Positions 26,161-34,792 of a stretch of 64,000 nucleotides of DNA are shown one piece after another (positions within the stretch are counted from its first letter, which is position 1; each line of letters starts with the position of its first letter). The stretch spans positions 1 to 64,000 of the forward strand of contig JAGYME010000005.1 in NCBI GenBank assembly GCA_018400715.1. Reading direction: 5' to 3'. Source of the DNA: Candidatus Bipolaricaulota bacterium (GTDB lineage Bacteria; Bipolaricaulota; Bipolaricaulia; M55B111). A program made the translations under genes and the position numbers. The notes beneath the pieces were generated by a model. It saw only the letters and a program-made list of their open reading frames with translations. It was not told where the DNA came from and did no database searches.

Positions 26161-27186
26161 TTGCATCTCGGTCGTAAAACTACGACGGTACTTTCCGTAA
26201 TCGTTGGGTTGGGTATATTAGGGGGCATACTCTGGTACATCGGTCCAAACAAGGTCCTAAACCAGTTAACTACTCTGGGCTGGGATGGGTTCGGATTCAT
26301 CATCCTGTCCATTATGGGCATGTTTACCTTCTGGACCATAGCCTGGATAGTAATCATGAGGGGTTACGGGGTAGAGGCCCCGATTAGCCTAAGCTTATGG
26401 GCAAGGATCGGCAGCTTTGCCGTAAGTTACCTGACACCCTCGATGCACTTTGGGGGCGAACCAGTGCGGGCCCTCGTGATAGAGAGAGAAAGTGATTCCT
26501 CCTACAGCAGGATTTTTGCCACGATAGTTGCCGAGAGGATATCGATGATGACGGCCCTCGTGGCCGCGATACTCATCGGGGCTTTGTTCGGCCTATTTAG
26601 CAAGATACCCAAGGATACCCTTATCTACTTGATCCTCGTATCCCTGCTCTTTGTCGGCCTGCTCATCCTCCTGATAATGAACTTCTACAAGAAACTCTTT
26701 CTCTTTACTCGGTTCATCGCCTGGTTAAAGAGGCTGTTACCCTGGACTGATCTGATCGGCAAGGCGGAGTCAATCGTGAGGCACCTGGAGCGGGAAATAA
26801 ACATGGCGTTTGGTCAGCACATCAGGCACACGTTCATCGCCTTTCTCTTCGATTTGGTAGCGACGGTGTTCATGCTCCTCAGACCGCAAATATACTTTTA
26901 CTTCACCCAGGGAAGGATCTTCTCCATAATCGAGTTGACGATGCTGTTCGCCTTGATTTCGATTCTGTCTTCTCTTTTCTGGGTAACTCCGGGAGGAATC
27001 GGCATCTCGGAAGGAGGGTTGATTGGAATCTTTGCCCTGTTCGGGATCAACGGAAGCGAGGCCGTCGCCTATTCCTTCTCGGTAAAGGTCGTCGAGTTCT
27101 TTTTCGTCGGCTTAGGCCTGGCGCTCCTGGCAAGATACGGGATAATGAACCTACTATTCCAGAGAAAAGAGGAACCTGAAAGCTGA
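26161..27186 (+). CDS. Lysylphosphatidylglycerol-synthase-type flippase-like membrane protein
   Basis: 341-aa integral membrane protein of the UPF0104/LPG_synthase_TM family, with about eight hydrophobic segments. Visible family features are SYLTPSMHFGGEPVRALVIERES and the late ...TPGGIGISEGGLIG. The family includes the membrane half of MprF and dolichol/undecaprenol-related transporters. The lipid handled here is unknown. The start is TTG 26161 with GGGGAGG 8 nt upstream. It heads a plus-strand group with the secreted beta-protein and the GGR-like flavoprotein, so a lipid/envelope role is likely. Confidence 0.85.
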   Translation: MHLGRKTTTVLSVIVGLGILGGILWYIGPNKVLNQLTTLGWDGFGFIILSIMGMFTFWTIAWIVIMRGYGVEAPISLSLWARIGSFAVSYLTPSMHFGGEPVRALVIERESDSSYSRIFATIVAERISMMTALVAAILIGALFGLFSKIPKDTLIYLILVSLLFVGLLILLIMNFYKKLFLFTRFIAWLKRLLPWTDLIGKAESIVRHLEREINMAFGQHIRHTFIAFLFDLVATVFMLLRPQIYFYFTQGRIFSIIELTMLFALISILSSLFWVTPGGIGISEGGLIGIFALFGINGSEAVAYSFSVKVVEFFFVGLGLALLARYGIMNLLFQRKEEPES

Positions 27187-27225
27187 CGGTAGACTTCCCC
27201 GAGCGTTACCCGGACCCACGGGTCC

Positions 27226-28179
27226 ATGGAGCCCATGAAAGATCTGAGCAGATGGTCGATGAAAAGATTTTCGGGTGAGGTCGTACGCGCTTCCACCTTC
27301 CTCCTGGTAATTGCCGGATTGGTATTGTCATTCATGCCACCGGTTTCCGCCGAAAACTCCCTTTCGTTTACCTATGACAACGGCGACTTATTTGGTGGCC
27401 TTGAACTAGGCAATTTCGGGCTGGGTGGTTCCAGGTTTGGAGACGATTCCTTTGGCCTGGCGCTCTCCGTAAAGGACGTAGAACTCGGGCTGGACAAATG
27501 GAAGATACGTCCGTTCGTCCTTGGCGAGTACTCGATTTCGGAAGGGTTCAGGCCGAAAAATACGTTTGGCGGAGTCAACCTCCAATACTTCGACTATCAG
27601 ATAGGTGGCTACCTCATCTCCTTCGACTCAACTCTCTGGGCCAACTTAACCAGCTACAAGGTCCTCGGGAATGGTTCCTACTCGATCGGGAATATTGACC
27701 TGAGTCTCAGTTTCGGATCCGGGTTGGTGACTACATCATACAGCCCGGGGTGGTATCCTCGAGTGGATCCGTCCAACTGGCAGGAGCTCTTAAGCAGTAG
27801 CTATCTCGGCGCCGCCCGTTCTTTATCCGACCACTTCCTCCTGTCCGGAGGCAAGAAGCTCTTTCCCGGGGAAATTGGGATAAAGTGGTCTCAAGGGGTC
27901 CTGTTCGATCCCGGGGAGACAATTGGCCCTCTCGGGTTTGTGGAAGAGTTAAGCTGGAAGGGCAACCGGTTATCCGCTATCATCAAAAACCTCCAGTTGG
28001 AAAAACTGCTCGTTCATATTCGGATCGAGTCACTGGGTGCCGGATTCATCAGTAGCTTTGATGAACCAGTTCGCTATGGGTTAATGCTGGACTACGACTC
28101 CGACGTCTACTTCGGGCTGGAGGTAACCACTCCAGCTGAGGAGTTCGAGCCGAGTTTAAGCTTTCTCGCAAGGTGGTAA
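27226..28179 (+). CDS. Secreted beta-rich protein, candidate outer-membrane barrel
   Basis: 317 aa, not recognised. A signal peptide is clear: basic residues, then TFLLVIAGLVLSFM and an ...PVSA|EN cleavage site. The mature part is rich in Gly, Ser, aromatic residues and alternating hydrophobic strands (for example LFGGLELGNFGLGG and VDPSNWQELL), has no Cys in the part I read, and ends SLSFLARW. A terminal strand closing with Trp/Phe is the known signature of outer-membrane barrels. In-frame Met codons at 27235 and 27259 are alternative starts. The gene starts 39 bp after the flippase-like gene and ends 7 bp before the next. Confidence 0.7.
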   Translation: MEPMKDLSRWSMKRFSGEVVRASTFLLVIAGLVLSFMPPVSAENSLSFTYDNGDLFGGLELGNFGLGGSRFGDDSFGLALSVKDVELGLDKWKIRPFVLGEYSISEGFRPKNTFGGVNLQYFDYQIGGYLISFDSTLWANLTSYKVLGNGSYSIGNIDLSLSFGSGLVTTSYSPGWYPRVDPSNWQELLSSSYLGAARSLSDHFLLSGGKKLFPGEIGIKWSQGVLFDPGETIGPLGFVEELSWKGNRLSAIIKNLQLEKLLVHIRIESLGAGFISSFDEPVRYGLMLDYDSDVYFGLEVTTPAEEFEPSLSFLARW

Positions 28180-28186
28180 AGGAAAA

Positions 28187-29371
28187 ATGGACAACGAACC
28201 CGACCTATTGGTCGTAGGTGGCGGGCCCGCGGGAGCGATTACCGCGCGCTGCGCTGCGGAAAAAGGTGCAGACACCCTGTTGATAGACAAGAAGGAGGAC
28301 CCCTCCCGGTCGTCCCTCTGTGGCGGCCTGGTAAGCGTAGACACGTGGCAAAAATTGGGCTCTCCGGAATCGGCATTTCTCGGGAAAATCAACGGCGCAA
28401 TCATCCATACGCCGGACGATACCTCCTACACTCTCTCCGCTACGGACCCCAGAGCGATAGTCCTGGACCGGAACCGGCTGAACCAGGTCCTGCTCCACAG
28501 GGCTGAAGAGAAGGGAGTCAGGGTTAAATCGGGGCTCAACCTGATTGATCTAGACGGAGAAGGGGTCCAGCTCAAGGACCTGAAGACCGAGAAGATCTTT
28601 CCCGCACACCCAAAGTTCTCCGTCGGTGCAGACGGCCCCGCCAGCGACGTCCGGAGGTTAATAGGGGGAGATGATCCACCGGGGAGACTGTACGCAATTC
28701 AGGCGGATGCCAGAAGCGACCGATTCCACGAAGATTTAGTAGAAGTTTACTTCGGAAGCGACGTGGCTCCGGGCTTCTTCGCGTGGGTCATTCCCACCGC
28801 CGCCGACCGAGCCAGAGTGGGGCTGGCCACCGAAGAGGGAAGTCGGCTGACGGAATTTCTCGCTAACCTCATGGATAAGGTAGGCCCCGAAGATACCTGG
28901 AACGAGAGGACCGGAACCATTCCGATCGGCGTACCCGGAGGTTCTCCGAGGGAAGACGTCCTGCTCGTGGGTGACGCTGCCGGTCAGGTCAAACCCACGA
29001 CGGGAGGCGGACTCTACCCGATTACTTTTACTGCCGAGATAGCTGGAGATGCCGTTGCCAAGGGGCTGAATGGCCTGAACAATCCGAACGCCTACTACAG
29101 AGAAGAGTGGATGAGGGCAGTTGGTAGGCGGTTGGAAAAGGAAATCCTCTTACATAAAGTATTAGGCAGGCTCTCCGATGAGGACCTGAACTCGATCCTG
29201 GAACTACTGGACGAACCTAAGGTCGCGGAGCTCCTCATTGAACGCGGGGATACCGATCACCTGTACTCCCTAGCAAAGGACCTACTAAAGACCCCCAGCG
29301 TCCTAACCAGCCTGCTGAGGGCGCTACCGACGAGACTTGGATGGAAGCTCCGCCAGGAAATTGCCGGTTAA
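28187..29371 (+). CDS. Geranylgeranyl-reductase-family FAD protein
   Basis: 394-aa flavoprotein. The FAD-binding start is LLVVGGGPAGAITARCAAEKG, and the late motif LLVGDAAGQVKPTTGGGLYPI is diagnostic for the geranylgeranyl reductase group. Substrates in this family are isoprenoid chains (archaeal lipids, quinone tails, chlorophyll phytol). Which one applies here is unknown. The ATG lies at the end of the preceding gene (AAAGGAAAA as ribosome site), so the three genes from 26161 form one operon. Confidence 0.88.
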   Translation: MDNEPDLLVVGGGPAGAITARCAAEKGADTLLIDKKEDPSRSSLCGGLVSVDTWQKLGSPESAFLGKINGAIIHTPDDTSYTLSATDPRAIVLDRNRLNQVLLHRAEEKGVRVKSGLNLIDLDGEGVQLKDLKTEKIFPAHPKFSVGADGPASDVRRLIGGDDPPGRLYAIQADARSDRFHEDLVEVYFGSDVAPGFFAWVIPTAADRARVGLATEEGSRLTEFLANLMDKVGPEDTWNERTGTIPIGVPGGSPREDVLLVGDAAGQVKPTTGGGLYPITFTAEIAGDAVAKGLNGLNNPNAYYREEWMRAVGRRLEKEILLHKVLGRLSDEDLNSILELLDEPKVAELLIERGDTDHLYSLAKDLLKTPSVLTSLLRALPTRLGWKLRQEIAG

Positions 29372-29410
29372 CCCTTTTAATTTTTTAACCTTAAATCGGC
29401 TACGGATAAT

Positions 29411-29857
29411 CTAGAAGGGTATATCCTCGTCGTCATCTGCTGCCTCTGGCTTGCCGGTCGGCTTTCCTGGAGTTCCTTTTGAACTTCCCTGTGAGCTTCC
29501 TCCCTGTCCTTCCCCCTGATTTCTCCCGGTTCCAAGGAACTGAACGTTTCGCGCGACGACGCTCGTCCACTTGCGCTTGTTACCGTCGTCGTCCTCGTAG
29601 TTCGAAATCCTTAATCTACCGGTTACGGCTACGGGACGGCCCTTGCTGAGATACGTCGCACAGTTCTCTGCAGTGTTCCTCCAGGTAGTAATCGGGACGA
29701 AGGTCGTCTCCTCCTGAAGTTCGTCGTTTCTGTCCCTCCACTGCCTGTTCACGGCAACGGTGAAAGTCGTCCGGGCAACGCCAGACTGGGTATACTGAAG
29801 TTCGGGATCGCCAGTTAAGTTACCAATAAGAACAACTTGATTAAGACTTGCTGCCAT
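29411..29857 (-). CDS. ssb: Single-stranded DNA-binding protein
   Basis: 148 aa: an OB-fold (about 1-108, NQVVLIGNLTGDPELQYTQSGV) followed by a Gly/Ser/Gln-rich linker and the acidic tail DDDEDIPF that recruits partner proteins. GAGGTGAAG precedes ATG 29857. In most bacteria ssb sits between rpsF and rpsR. Here it stands alone and converges with the preceding operon. Confidence 0.95.
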   Translation of the reverse strand: MAASLNQVVLIGNLTGDPELQYTQSGVARTTFTVAVNRQWRDRNDELQEETTFVPITTWRNTAENCATYLSKGRPVAVTGRLRISNYEDDDGNKRKWTSVVARNVQFLGTGRNQGEGQGGSSQGSSKGTPGKPTGKPEAADDDEDIPF

Positions 29858-29967
29858 AGTACTTCACCTCTATTGAATTCGAAGGAAATGATACCCTCGA
29901 AGACGCTTAGCCTCAAGTAAGTAGTTTATCTAACCTCTCACTTTGGGCTACTATACCGGGATATCGG

Positions 29968-30195
29968 TTATACGGCGACTACTTCCTCGATCTCGGGTAT
30001 CTTTGATTCCAGCACCTTCTCGACGCCCTGCTTGAGGGTCATCGTTGACAGCGGACAGCCAACGCAGGCACCAACCAGCTGGACCTTAACTACGTTGTCC
30101 TCTGTAATCTCACTTAGCAGTACGTTACCGCCATCTGCCTGTATGGACGGCCTTATCTCATCTAGAGCTTTTTCAACTTCTTCTTCAGAGATCAT
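29968..30195 (-). CDS. NifU C-terminal-type Fe-S scaffold
   Basis: 75 aa, consisting only of the NifU C-terminal domain. The CVGCPLS motif (CxxC) is the cluster-binding site. It transfers [4Fe-4S] clusters, as NfuA-type proteins do. The opening EEEVEKALDEIRPSIQADGGNV is the family hallmark. GGAAAGGTG precedes ATG 30195. It would help maturation of the Kor and ferredoxin Fe-S proteins of this genome, by inference. Confidence 0.92.
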   Translation of the reverse strand: MISEEEVEKALDEIRPSIQADGGNVLLSEITEDNVVKVQLVGACVGCPLSTMTLKQGVEKVLESKIPEIEEVVAV

Positions 30196-30340
30196 GTTTA
30201 CTCACCTTTCCTCTTTTAAAGTGGACTATTTTACTCCAGTTTCGGGTAAAATCTTAGCACAACCACGTCCCGAACACAACCGGGGGAATTAATAGACAAA
30301 AATATGCTATATAGTCACTGGCGAGAAATCAAGCGCGCAT

Positions 30341-30623
30341 CAGTTCGCAATTCGAAACACCAGTCCAAGGTCCAAAGTCCAAGGTCCAAAGTCATTCACA
30401 AACTACGTTTATTCTGTTTTTACATCTTGCCTCTGGAACAGAGTTTTACCAGTGGCGCCATGAAAGTGCTAAGAGTTAACACCGATAATCCCTAATCTAT
30501 TAATTTTAGATCTTGATTCCAAAAAAACTGGTGCCTGACACCTGGTACTTCTTCACCCAATTAACCAATTAACCAATTAACTCTTTAACCCGTCAACTCA
30601 TTAACCCCCGACCCGTTACCCAA
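30341..30623. repeat. Heptad intergenic repeat, block 6
   Basis: Lies between the NifU-like gene and galK and runs up to the galK stop codon. It has CAGTTCG, then five AGTCCAA/GGTCCAA heptads, a unique middle of about 130 bp, a degraded GGTGCCT/GACACCT/GGTACTT module and a tail of three CCAATTAA octads. The middle, 30400-30510, has no recognisable gene. Confidence 0.85.
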
Positions 30624-31811
30624 TCATCGCGACAAAGTCGGCCTCGCCTTCGCCCCATCGCTCGCCTGAACGACAAAACTCCGGGGCGTGACGTCAAATT
30701 CCTCCTCGAAGGCGCGCGTCGCACCATCGACGTACTCGTCCAGCTGCTCCTCGGGTACAAGATGTATCGTCGAGCCACCAAACCCGCCGCCCGTCATTCT
30801 CGCCCCCGGGATGGGGAAATTTAGGGCAAAGTCAACCAAGAAGTCGAGTTCGGGGGCACTGACTTTGTACCTGTCCCGTAAGCTATCATGAGAGGCGTAG
30901 AATAGTTTGCCCACCTCTTCCGTCTCCCCTATCGAGAGAAAGTCGGCCGCGTCGACCACGCGCTCGTTCTCCGTAACGACGTGGTAAGTGCGGTCGTACA
31001 GGGTCCCCGGCAATACCTTCTCAAGATCCTCCAGCTGGTATACCTTTAACCCGCTGAGGGAATCCAGATGCCCGGGACCAAATTCCGCGTTAATCATTTC
31101 CAGAGCCTCTTCGCATTCCTCCCTGCGCTTGTTGTACTGATTGGCACCATGAGTATGAGAAACGGTGGTATCTATCACTACAAGGACGTGGTTCCCGATG
31201 TTAAGGTCTACGGCCTGATAGTTTAACGAACTCGTATTTAACAATAGCGCTGTACCGCCGCGACCGAAGTAGGATATGTATTGATCCATGATCCCCGTAC
31301 TCGCGCCGACGAAGTCGTTCTCCGCCTTCCTGCAGGAGTTAATTACTTCGAAATCGTCAAGTTCCAGGCCGAAGACGTCCGTGAGGGCTCCCATGACCCC
31401 GACCTCCAGGGCAGCAGAGCTGGACAGTCCTCCACCAACGGGCACTTCGGAGTCGACCAACAGGTCGAAACCGTCGAGCTCAGCACCCTTACGGTCCAGT
31501 TCAACGAGAAGCCCCTGCACGTAGTCGGTCCACTTGTCCTGGCGGTCGTGAAGCTTCCCCAACTCAATTAATCCGGACTCGTCCAGGTTCGTCGAATAGA
31601 GGCGGACGGAGTCCTCGCCGGTCGTTCTAATACAGACGCGGGTATCGAGGTCGATGGCTATCGGCAAGACCAACCCCCCGTTGTAGTCGGTATGCTCCCC
31701 GATCAGGTTAACCCGGCCGGGGGCACGATAGACCTCCGGCTGAGGACTGGACCCGAATACCTCGTGGAAGATCTCTCTCAGCGGGTCTATTGTCCCGTTA
31801 CTCAAGTCCAT
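30624..31811 (-). CDS. galK: Galactokinase
   Basis: GHMP-fold kinase making galactose-1-phosphate in the Leloir pathway. 395 aa with RVNLIGEHTDYNGGLVLP, the phosphate-binding PVGGGLSSSAALEVG and the late RMTGGGFGGSTIHL. The start ATG 31811 overlaps the end of galT by 14 nt, so the galT-galK order is coupled. No galE is in the window. Confidence 0.95.
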   Translation of the reverse strand: MDLSNGTIDPLREIFHEVFGSSPQPEVYRAPGRVNLIGEHTDYNGGLVLPIAIDLDTRVCIRTTGEDSVRLYSTNLDESGLIELGKLHDRQDKWTDYVQGLLVELDRKGAELDGFDLLVDSEVPVGGGLSSSAALEVGVMGALTDVFGLELDDFEVINSCRKAENDFVGASTGIMDQYISYFGRGGTALLLNTSSLNYQAVDLNIGNHVLVVIDTTVSHTHGANQYNKRREECEEALEMINAEFGPGHLDSLSGLKVYQLEDLEKVLPGTLYDRTYHVVTENERVVDAADFLSIGETEEVGKLFYASHDSLRDRYKVSAPELDFLVDFALNFPIPGARMTGGGFGGSTIHLVPEEQLDEYVDGATRAFEEEFDVTPRSFVVQASDGAKARPTLSR

Positions 31812-32760
31812 CGGCCTCCCGGAGGTCCCTGGCCATCTTTTCCGGTGATATCGAAGAGATAAACGTCCCTGCCCCCGTCTCTACGCCCGCCCGGTACTTA
31901 ATCTTGTCCGCGGCTCGCTGTAATGAGTAGAACTCCAGGTGGAAGTGGAAGTATGGATAGTCGTCGCCGTCAACCGGGGCCTGATGGAAGGTCATCATGT
32001 AGGGAAACTCCTCGACCGGAAAGAGGCCTTCGTAGGAGGTGAGGACCGACTTGATCCCCGCCGCCAGTGACGGTATCTCTTCCCGATTCATGCCCAGGAT
32101 GTCTGGATAGTGGCGTTTAGGATAGAGGTGGACCTCGTAAGGGAGATGGGCAAAGAAGGGAACGAACGCGACAAAGTGCTCGTCCTCCCAGATCACCCGT
32201 GTAGCAAGGTTTCGCTCCTTCTCCATTATCCGACAGTAAAGACAGGTCCCGGCCCGTTCCAAATGGCTTTCGGCGCTGTCCAGGGCCCGTTGAGCTCGAG
32301 GTGGAACAAAGGGAAAGGCGTAAAGTTGACCATGGGGGTGGTAGAGGGTAACCCCGATTTCCTCTCCCCTGTTTTCAAATATGTAAATATAGTCAACGAA
32401 GTCCTCCTGAGACAGGTCCGTAAACCTATCCCGCCAGACTGAGATCAGGTCCTCGAACCTGGTCTGACCGATGTCCGCGGGTTGGACGTCGTGGTCCGAG
32501 GTGTAGAGGAGGACCTCACACACGCCCTTGTTCGGCCTAACCCGGTAAAAGGAGTCACCTTCTAGGTTAGGCCTTCCCGGATCCCGCCTGAGGGCGGGAA
32601 ACCTGTTCTCGAAGGAAACTATGTAGTAATCCTCCTGGGGGACCTCCAGGACCTCAGGACATAGAGGACAGCTATCTTCCGGCAAGACGGGCCTGTCCTG
32701 CCGCTCGTCCGATACGATATTCCACCTTTCCAGTATTGGATTCCATCTCAATTCAGCCAT
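31798..32760 (-). CDS. galT: Galactose-1-phosphate uridylyltransferase
   Basis: 320-aa HIT-superfamily enzyme. The catalytic His lies in the HPHGQLYAFPFVPP motif, and a zinc-site Cys pair CPLC is in the N-terminal third. It links galactose-1-phosphate with UDP-glucose. The gene is translationally coupled to galK (overlap) and starts 3 nt after the stop of a 38-codon gene, with GGAGGCGAG as ribosome site. Confidence 0.94.
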   Translation of the reverse strand: MAELRWNPILERWNIVSDERQDRPVLPEDSCPLCPEVLEVPQEDYYIVSFENRFPALRRDPGRPNLEGDSFYRVRPNKGVCEVLLYTSDHDVQPADIGQTRFEDLISVWRDRFTDLSQEDFVDYIYIFENRGEEIGVTLYHPHGQLYAFPFVPPRAQRALDSAESHLERAGTCLYCRIMEKERNLATRVIWEDEHFVAFVPFFAHLPYEVHLYPKRHYPDILGMNREEIPSLAAGIKSVLTSYEGLFPVEEFPYMMTFHQAPVDGDDYPYFHFHLEFYSLQRAADKIKYRAGVETGAGTFISSISPEKMARDLREADGLE

Positions 32761-32763
32761 CAG

Positions 32764-32880
32764 TTAGCTCTCGCCTCCATCCTCTTGGGGTGAATAATAA
32801 TAGATGTATCTACCGTCGTCCTTGCGTTTCTTTTCAACCGTGAGCCTATTTACCTGATAAACCTTCAACCTTCGTTCCAT
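32764..32880 (-). CDS. 38-residue protein gene upstream of galT
   Basis: Short minus-strand reading frame beginning MERRLKVYQVNRL and ending YSPQEDGGES. It has a ribosome site of its own (GAGGTG, 8 nt before ATG 32880), ends 3 nt before the galT ATG and is in tight register with the operon. The protein is mixed charged with a Tyr run (YIYYY). I do not recognise it. It could be a true small protein, a leader peptide, or translational coupling for galT. Confidence 0.6.
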   Translation of the reverse strand: MERRLKVYQVNRLTVEKKRKDDGRYIYYYSPQEDGGES

Positions 32881-33103
32881 TGAGCACACCTCGTGGTACA
32901 CTTTTTCGCCTTACCCCTGATCTTACAGGGGGTTACAAACAAGATTATATGGTCAAGCCGCTCCGTAAAAAAGATTACGATCACGAAGCAACTTTATTAG
33001 CTGGAATATGTATGATATCATCTTCGACGGTTACTGGAAATCGTAAGCTCCAGAGACCGCGAGTGGCAAGATTACCACTAACGAGACAAATGGAGGTAAT
33101 AAA

Positions 33104-34072
33104 ATGATTGGCAAGGTTAGCCCAGAAGATTTGGAAAAATACGTCTTCCACAGAACTGGAAAGGACCGCGACAGCGTTCTGGTTGGGCCCGCTTATGGAG
33201 AGGATACGGCGGCAATCCAGATCGGAGATCAGGTCCTCGTCGTTAACTCGGACCCGATAATCTTCGCTGCTGAGGGCATCGGCACGCTGGGTATCAATAT
33301 CGCGAGCAACGACGTAGCTGCGTCCGGCGCTGATCCAGAGTGGTTAACGGTAACCTACCTGCTCCCGGCGGAGGACGGGGAGGTCCTGGACAAGATTACC
33401 GACCAGATAGATAGAGCGTCAAAGAAACTGGATATATCAGTAGTCGGCGGACATTCCGAGTTTGTTCCAATACTCAATCGTCCCTTCCTTGGGCTAACTT
33501 GCTTTGGAACGACGGAAAAGTTTATTTCAACAGGAGGTGGAAAACCCGGCGACGTAATCGTCCTTACCAAAGGTGCCGGTGTAGAGGGCACGGGAATCAT
33601 CGCCACCGACTTTCACGACGAGGTGAGCGACGCAGTCGAGGGGTCGGTAATCAGCCGCGGGGCTGAGAACCTCGACAGGTTAAGCGTCATTCCCGAGTCA
33701 ACCGTGCTGAGAAAGTACGCCAACTCGATGCATGACCCCACCGAAGGTGGAATAGTCGACGGCCTCCTGGAACTCGCGGTCGCTTCCGGACTTGAACTTC
33801 ACGTGGACCGGGAAAAGATAATTACTTCTTCCGAGACGGAACTGCTCTGCGGGGCGATGGACGTCGACCCCCTCAAGGTCTTTGGGTCCGGAGCCCTGGT
33901 CGCTACTCTACCGGAAGAAGACGCGCCACGGGCAATGACCGAACTAGAGGCGAAAGGGGTACCTGCAAGCGTGATCGGCCGCTGCGAAAGTGGAGAAACG
34001 CCGGGTCTCTACATCGATGATGAGGTATACAGAGAACCTGTCAGAGACCAACTTTACGACCTCTGGGAGTAG
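33104..34072 (+). CDS. AIR-synthase/HypE-related protein, orphan
   Basis: 322 aa with the PurM/HypE fold: GEDTAAIQIGDQVLVVNSDP at the N-terminus, GINIASNDVAASGADPEW, and KPGDVIVLTKGAGVEGTGI later. HypE-type hydrogenase maturation proteins end in a conserved Cys. This one ends ...RDQLYDLWE and lacks it, and no hyp or hydrogenase genes are here. It is therefore a HypE-like ATP-binding enzyme of unknown substrate. GGAGGTAA precedes ATG 33104. It converges on the HAD phosphatase with 3 nt between stops. Confidence 0.85.
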   Translation: MIGKVSPEDLEKYVFHRTGKDRDSVLVGPAYGEDTAAIQIGDQVLVVNSDPIIFAAEGIGTLGINIASNDVAASGADPEWLTVTYLLPAEDGEVLDKITDQIDRASKKLDISVVGGHSEFVPILNRPFLGLTCFGTTEKFISTGGGKPGDVIVLTKGAGVEGTGIIATDFHDEVSDAVEGSVISRGAENLDRLSVIPESTVLRKYANSMHDPTEGGIVDGLLELAVASGLELHVDREKIITSSETELLCGAMDVDPLKVFGSGALVATLPEEDAPRAMTELEAKGVPASVIGRCESGETPGLYIDDEVYREPVRDQLYDLWE

Positions 34073-34075
34073 GAC

Positions 34076-34714
34076 CTAGCGGAAGTAGTCAATCAATTCG
34101 CGCATTTCGTTCATCCCTGCGCCGTCGCGGGTGAAGAGGATAAATTTCATGCCTGTGGCCTCCGCGAATTCTCTATCTCCGGCTCTATCGCCAATGTACC
34201 ATGAATTACCCTTCCCGATAGTCATAACGAGCTTTTTATAGAGGTAGGGGTGCGGTTTCAATCTATCCAGGTCCTCCAACTCCAGCCCGCGCCCCGCCCA
34301 GGCGGAAAAGAGGTCTTCAAACCCGTAACGGGTAACGAACTCGTCCACGACGATCTGCGGAGAGTTACTGATAATCGCCAGAGAGTAATCCTCAGCCAGT
34401 TCGTATAGAAGTTCGACGTCGGAGAACGACGTCATCCGCCCGGACTCTATCATCCGGACCTTCCTCTCTATGTAATACCTGTCCCTGATCTTCCAGATCT
34501 CCTCCGGCGTGCCGGGAAAATCACGTACTGCCACCGTGAATTCGTCGAGGTTGCCCGGATAGAGTTTTTCCATGTTCTCCTGCGTCGGATCCACACCTAC
34601 CTCTTCCAGCGCGGACCTCGTCGCTTCCACAAGCCAGCTCAGGTCGCTTTCCGAGTCAAGCAGTACTCCGTCCATGTCAAAGATGATTCTCTCGTCGCGG
34701 CCTTTTATGCTCAT
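34076..34714 (-). CDS. HAD-family phosphatase
   Basis: 212 aa. HAD motif I is IIFDMDGVLLDSES, motif II is IISNSP, the motif III Lys is in LKPHPYLYKK and motif IV is YIGDRAGDREFA. A helical cap follows motif I (about 20-90), as in phosphoglycolate phosphatase/beta-phosphoglucomutase-like (subfamily I) enzymes. The substrate cannot be assigned. It lies in a convergent pair with the AIR-synthase-like gene. Confidence 0.85.
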   Translation of the reverse strand: MSIKGRDERIIFDMDGVLLDSESDLSWLVEATRSALEEVGVDPTQENMEKLYPGNLDEFTVAVRDFPGTPEEIWKIRDRYYIERKVRMIESGRMTSFSDVELLYELAEDYSLAIISNSPQIVVDEFVTRYGFEDLFSAWAGRGLELEDLDRLKPHPYLYKKLVMTIGKGNSWYIGDRAGDREFAEATGMKFILFTRDGAGMNEMRELIDYFR

Positions 34715-34792
34715 CGTTAGCGGAGTTCCCTTGTTATCCTGAAAGTAAACGTTATACCAATATGAATTCTTATAATTTCGCCGGGGAAGGTC

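Noticed and set aside
32880-33107. 75-codon plus-strand frame in front of the AIR-synthase-like gene
   Set aside because: No convincing ribosome site, overlaps the divergent small gene start, and the product resembles nothing I know. The region looks like divergent promoters.
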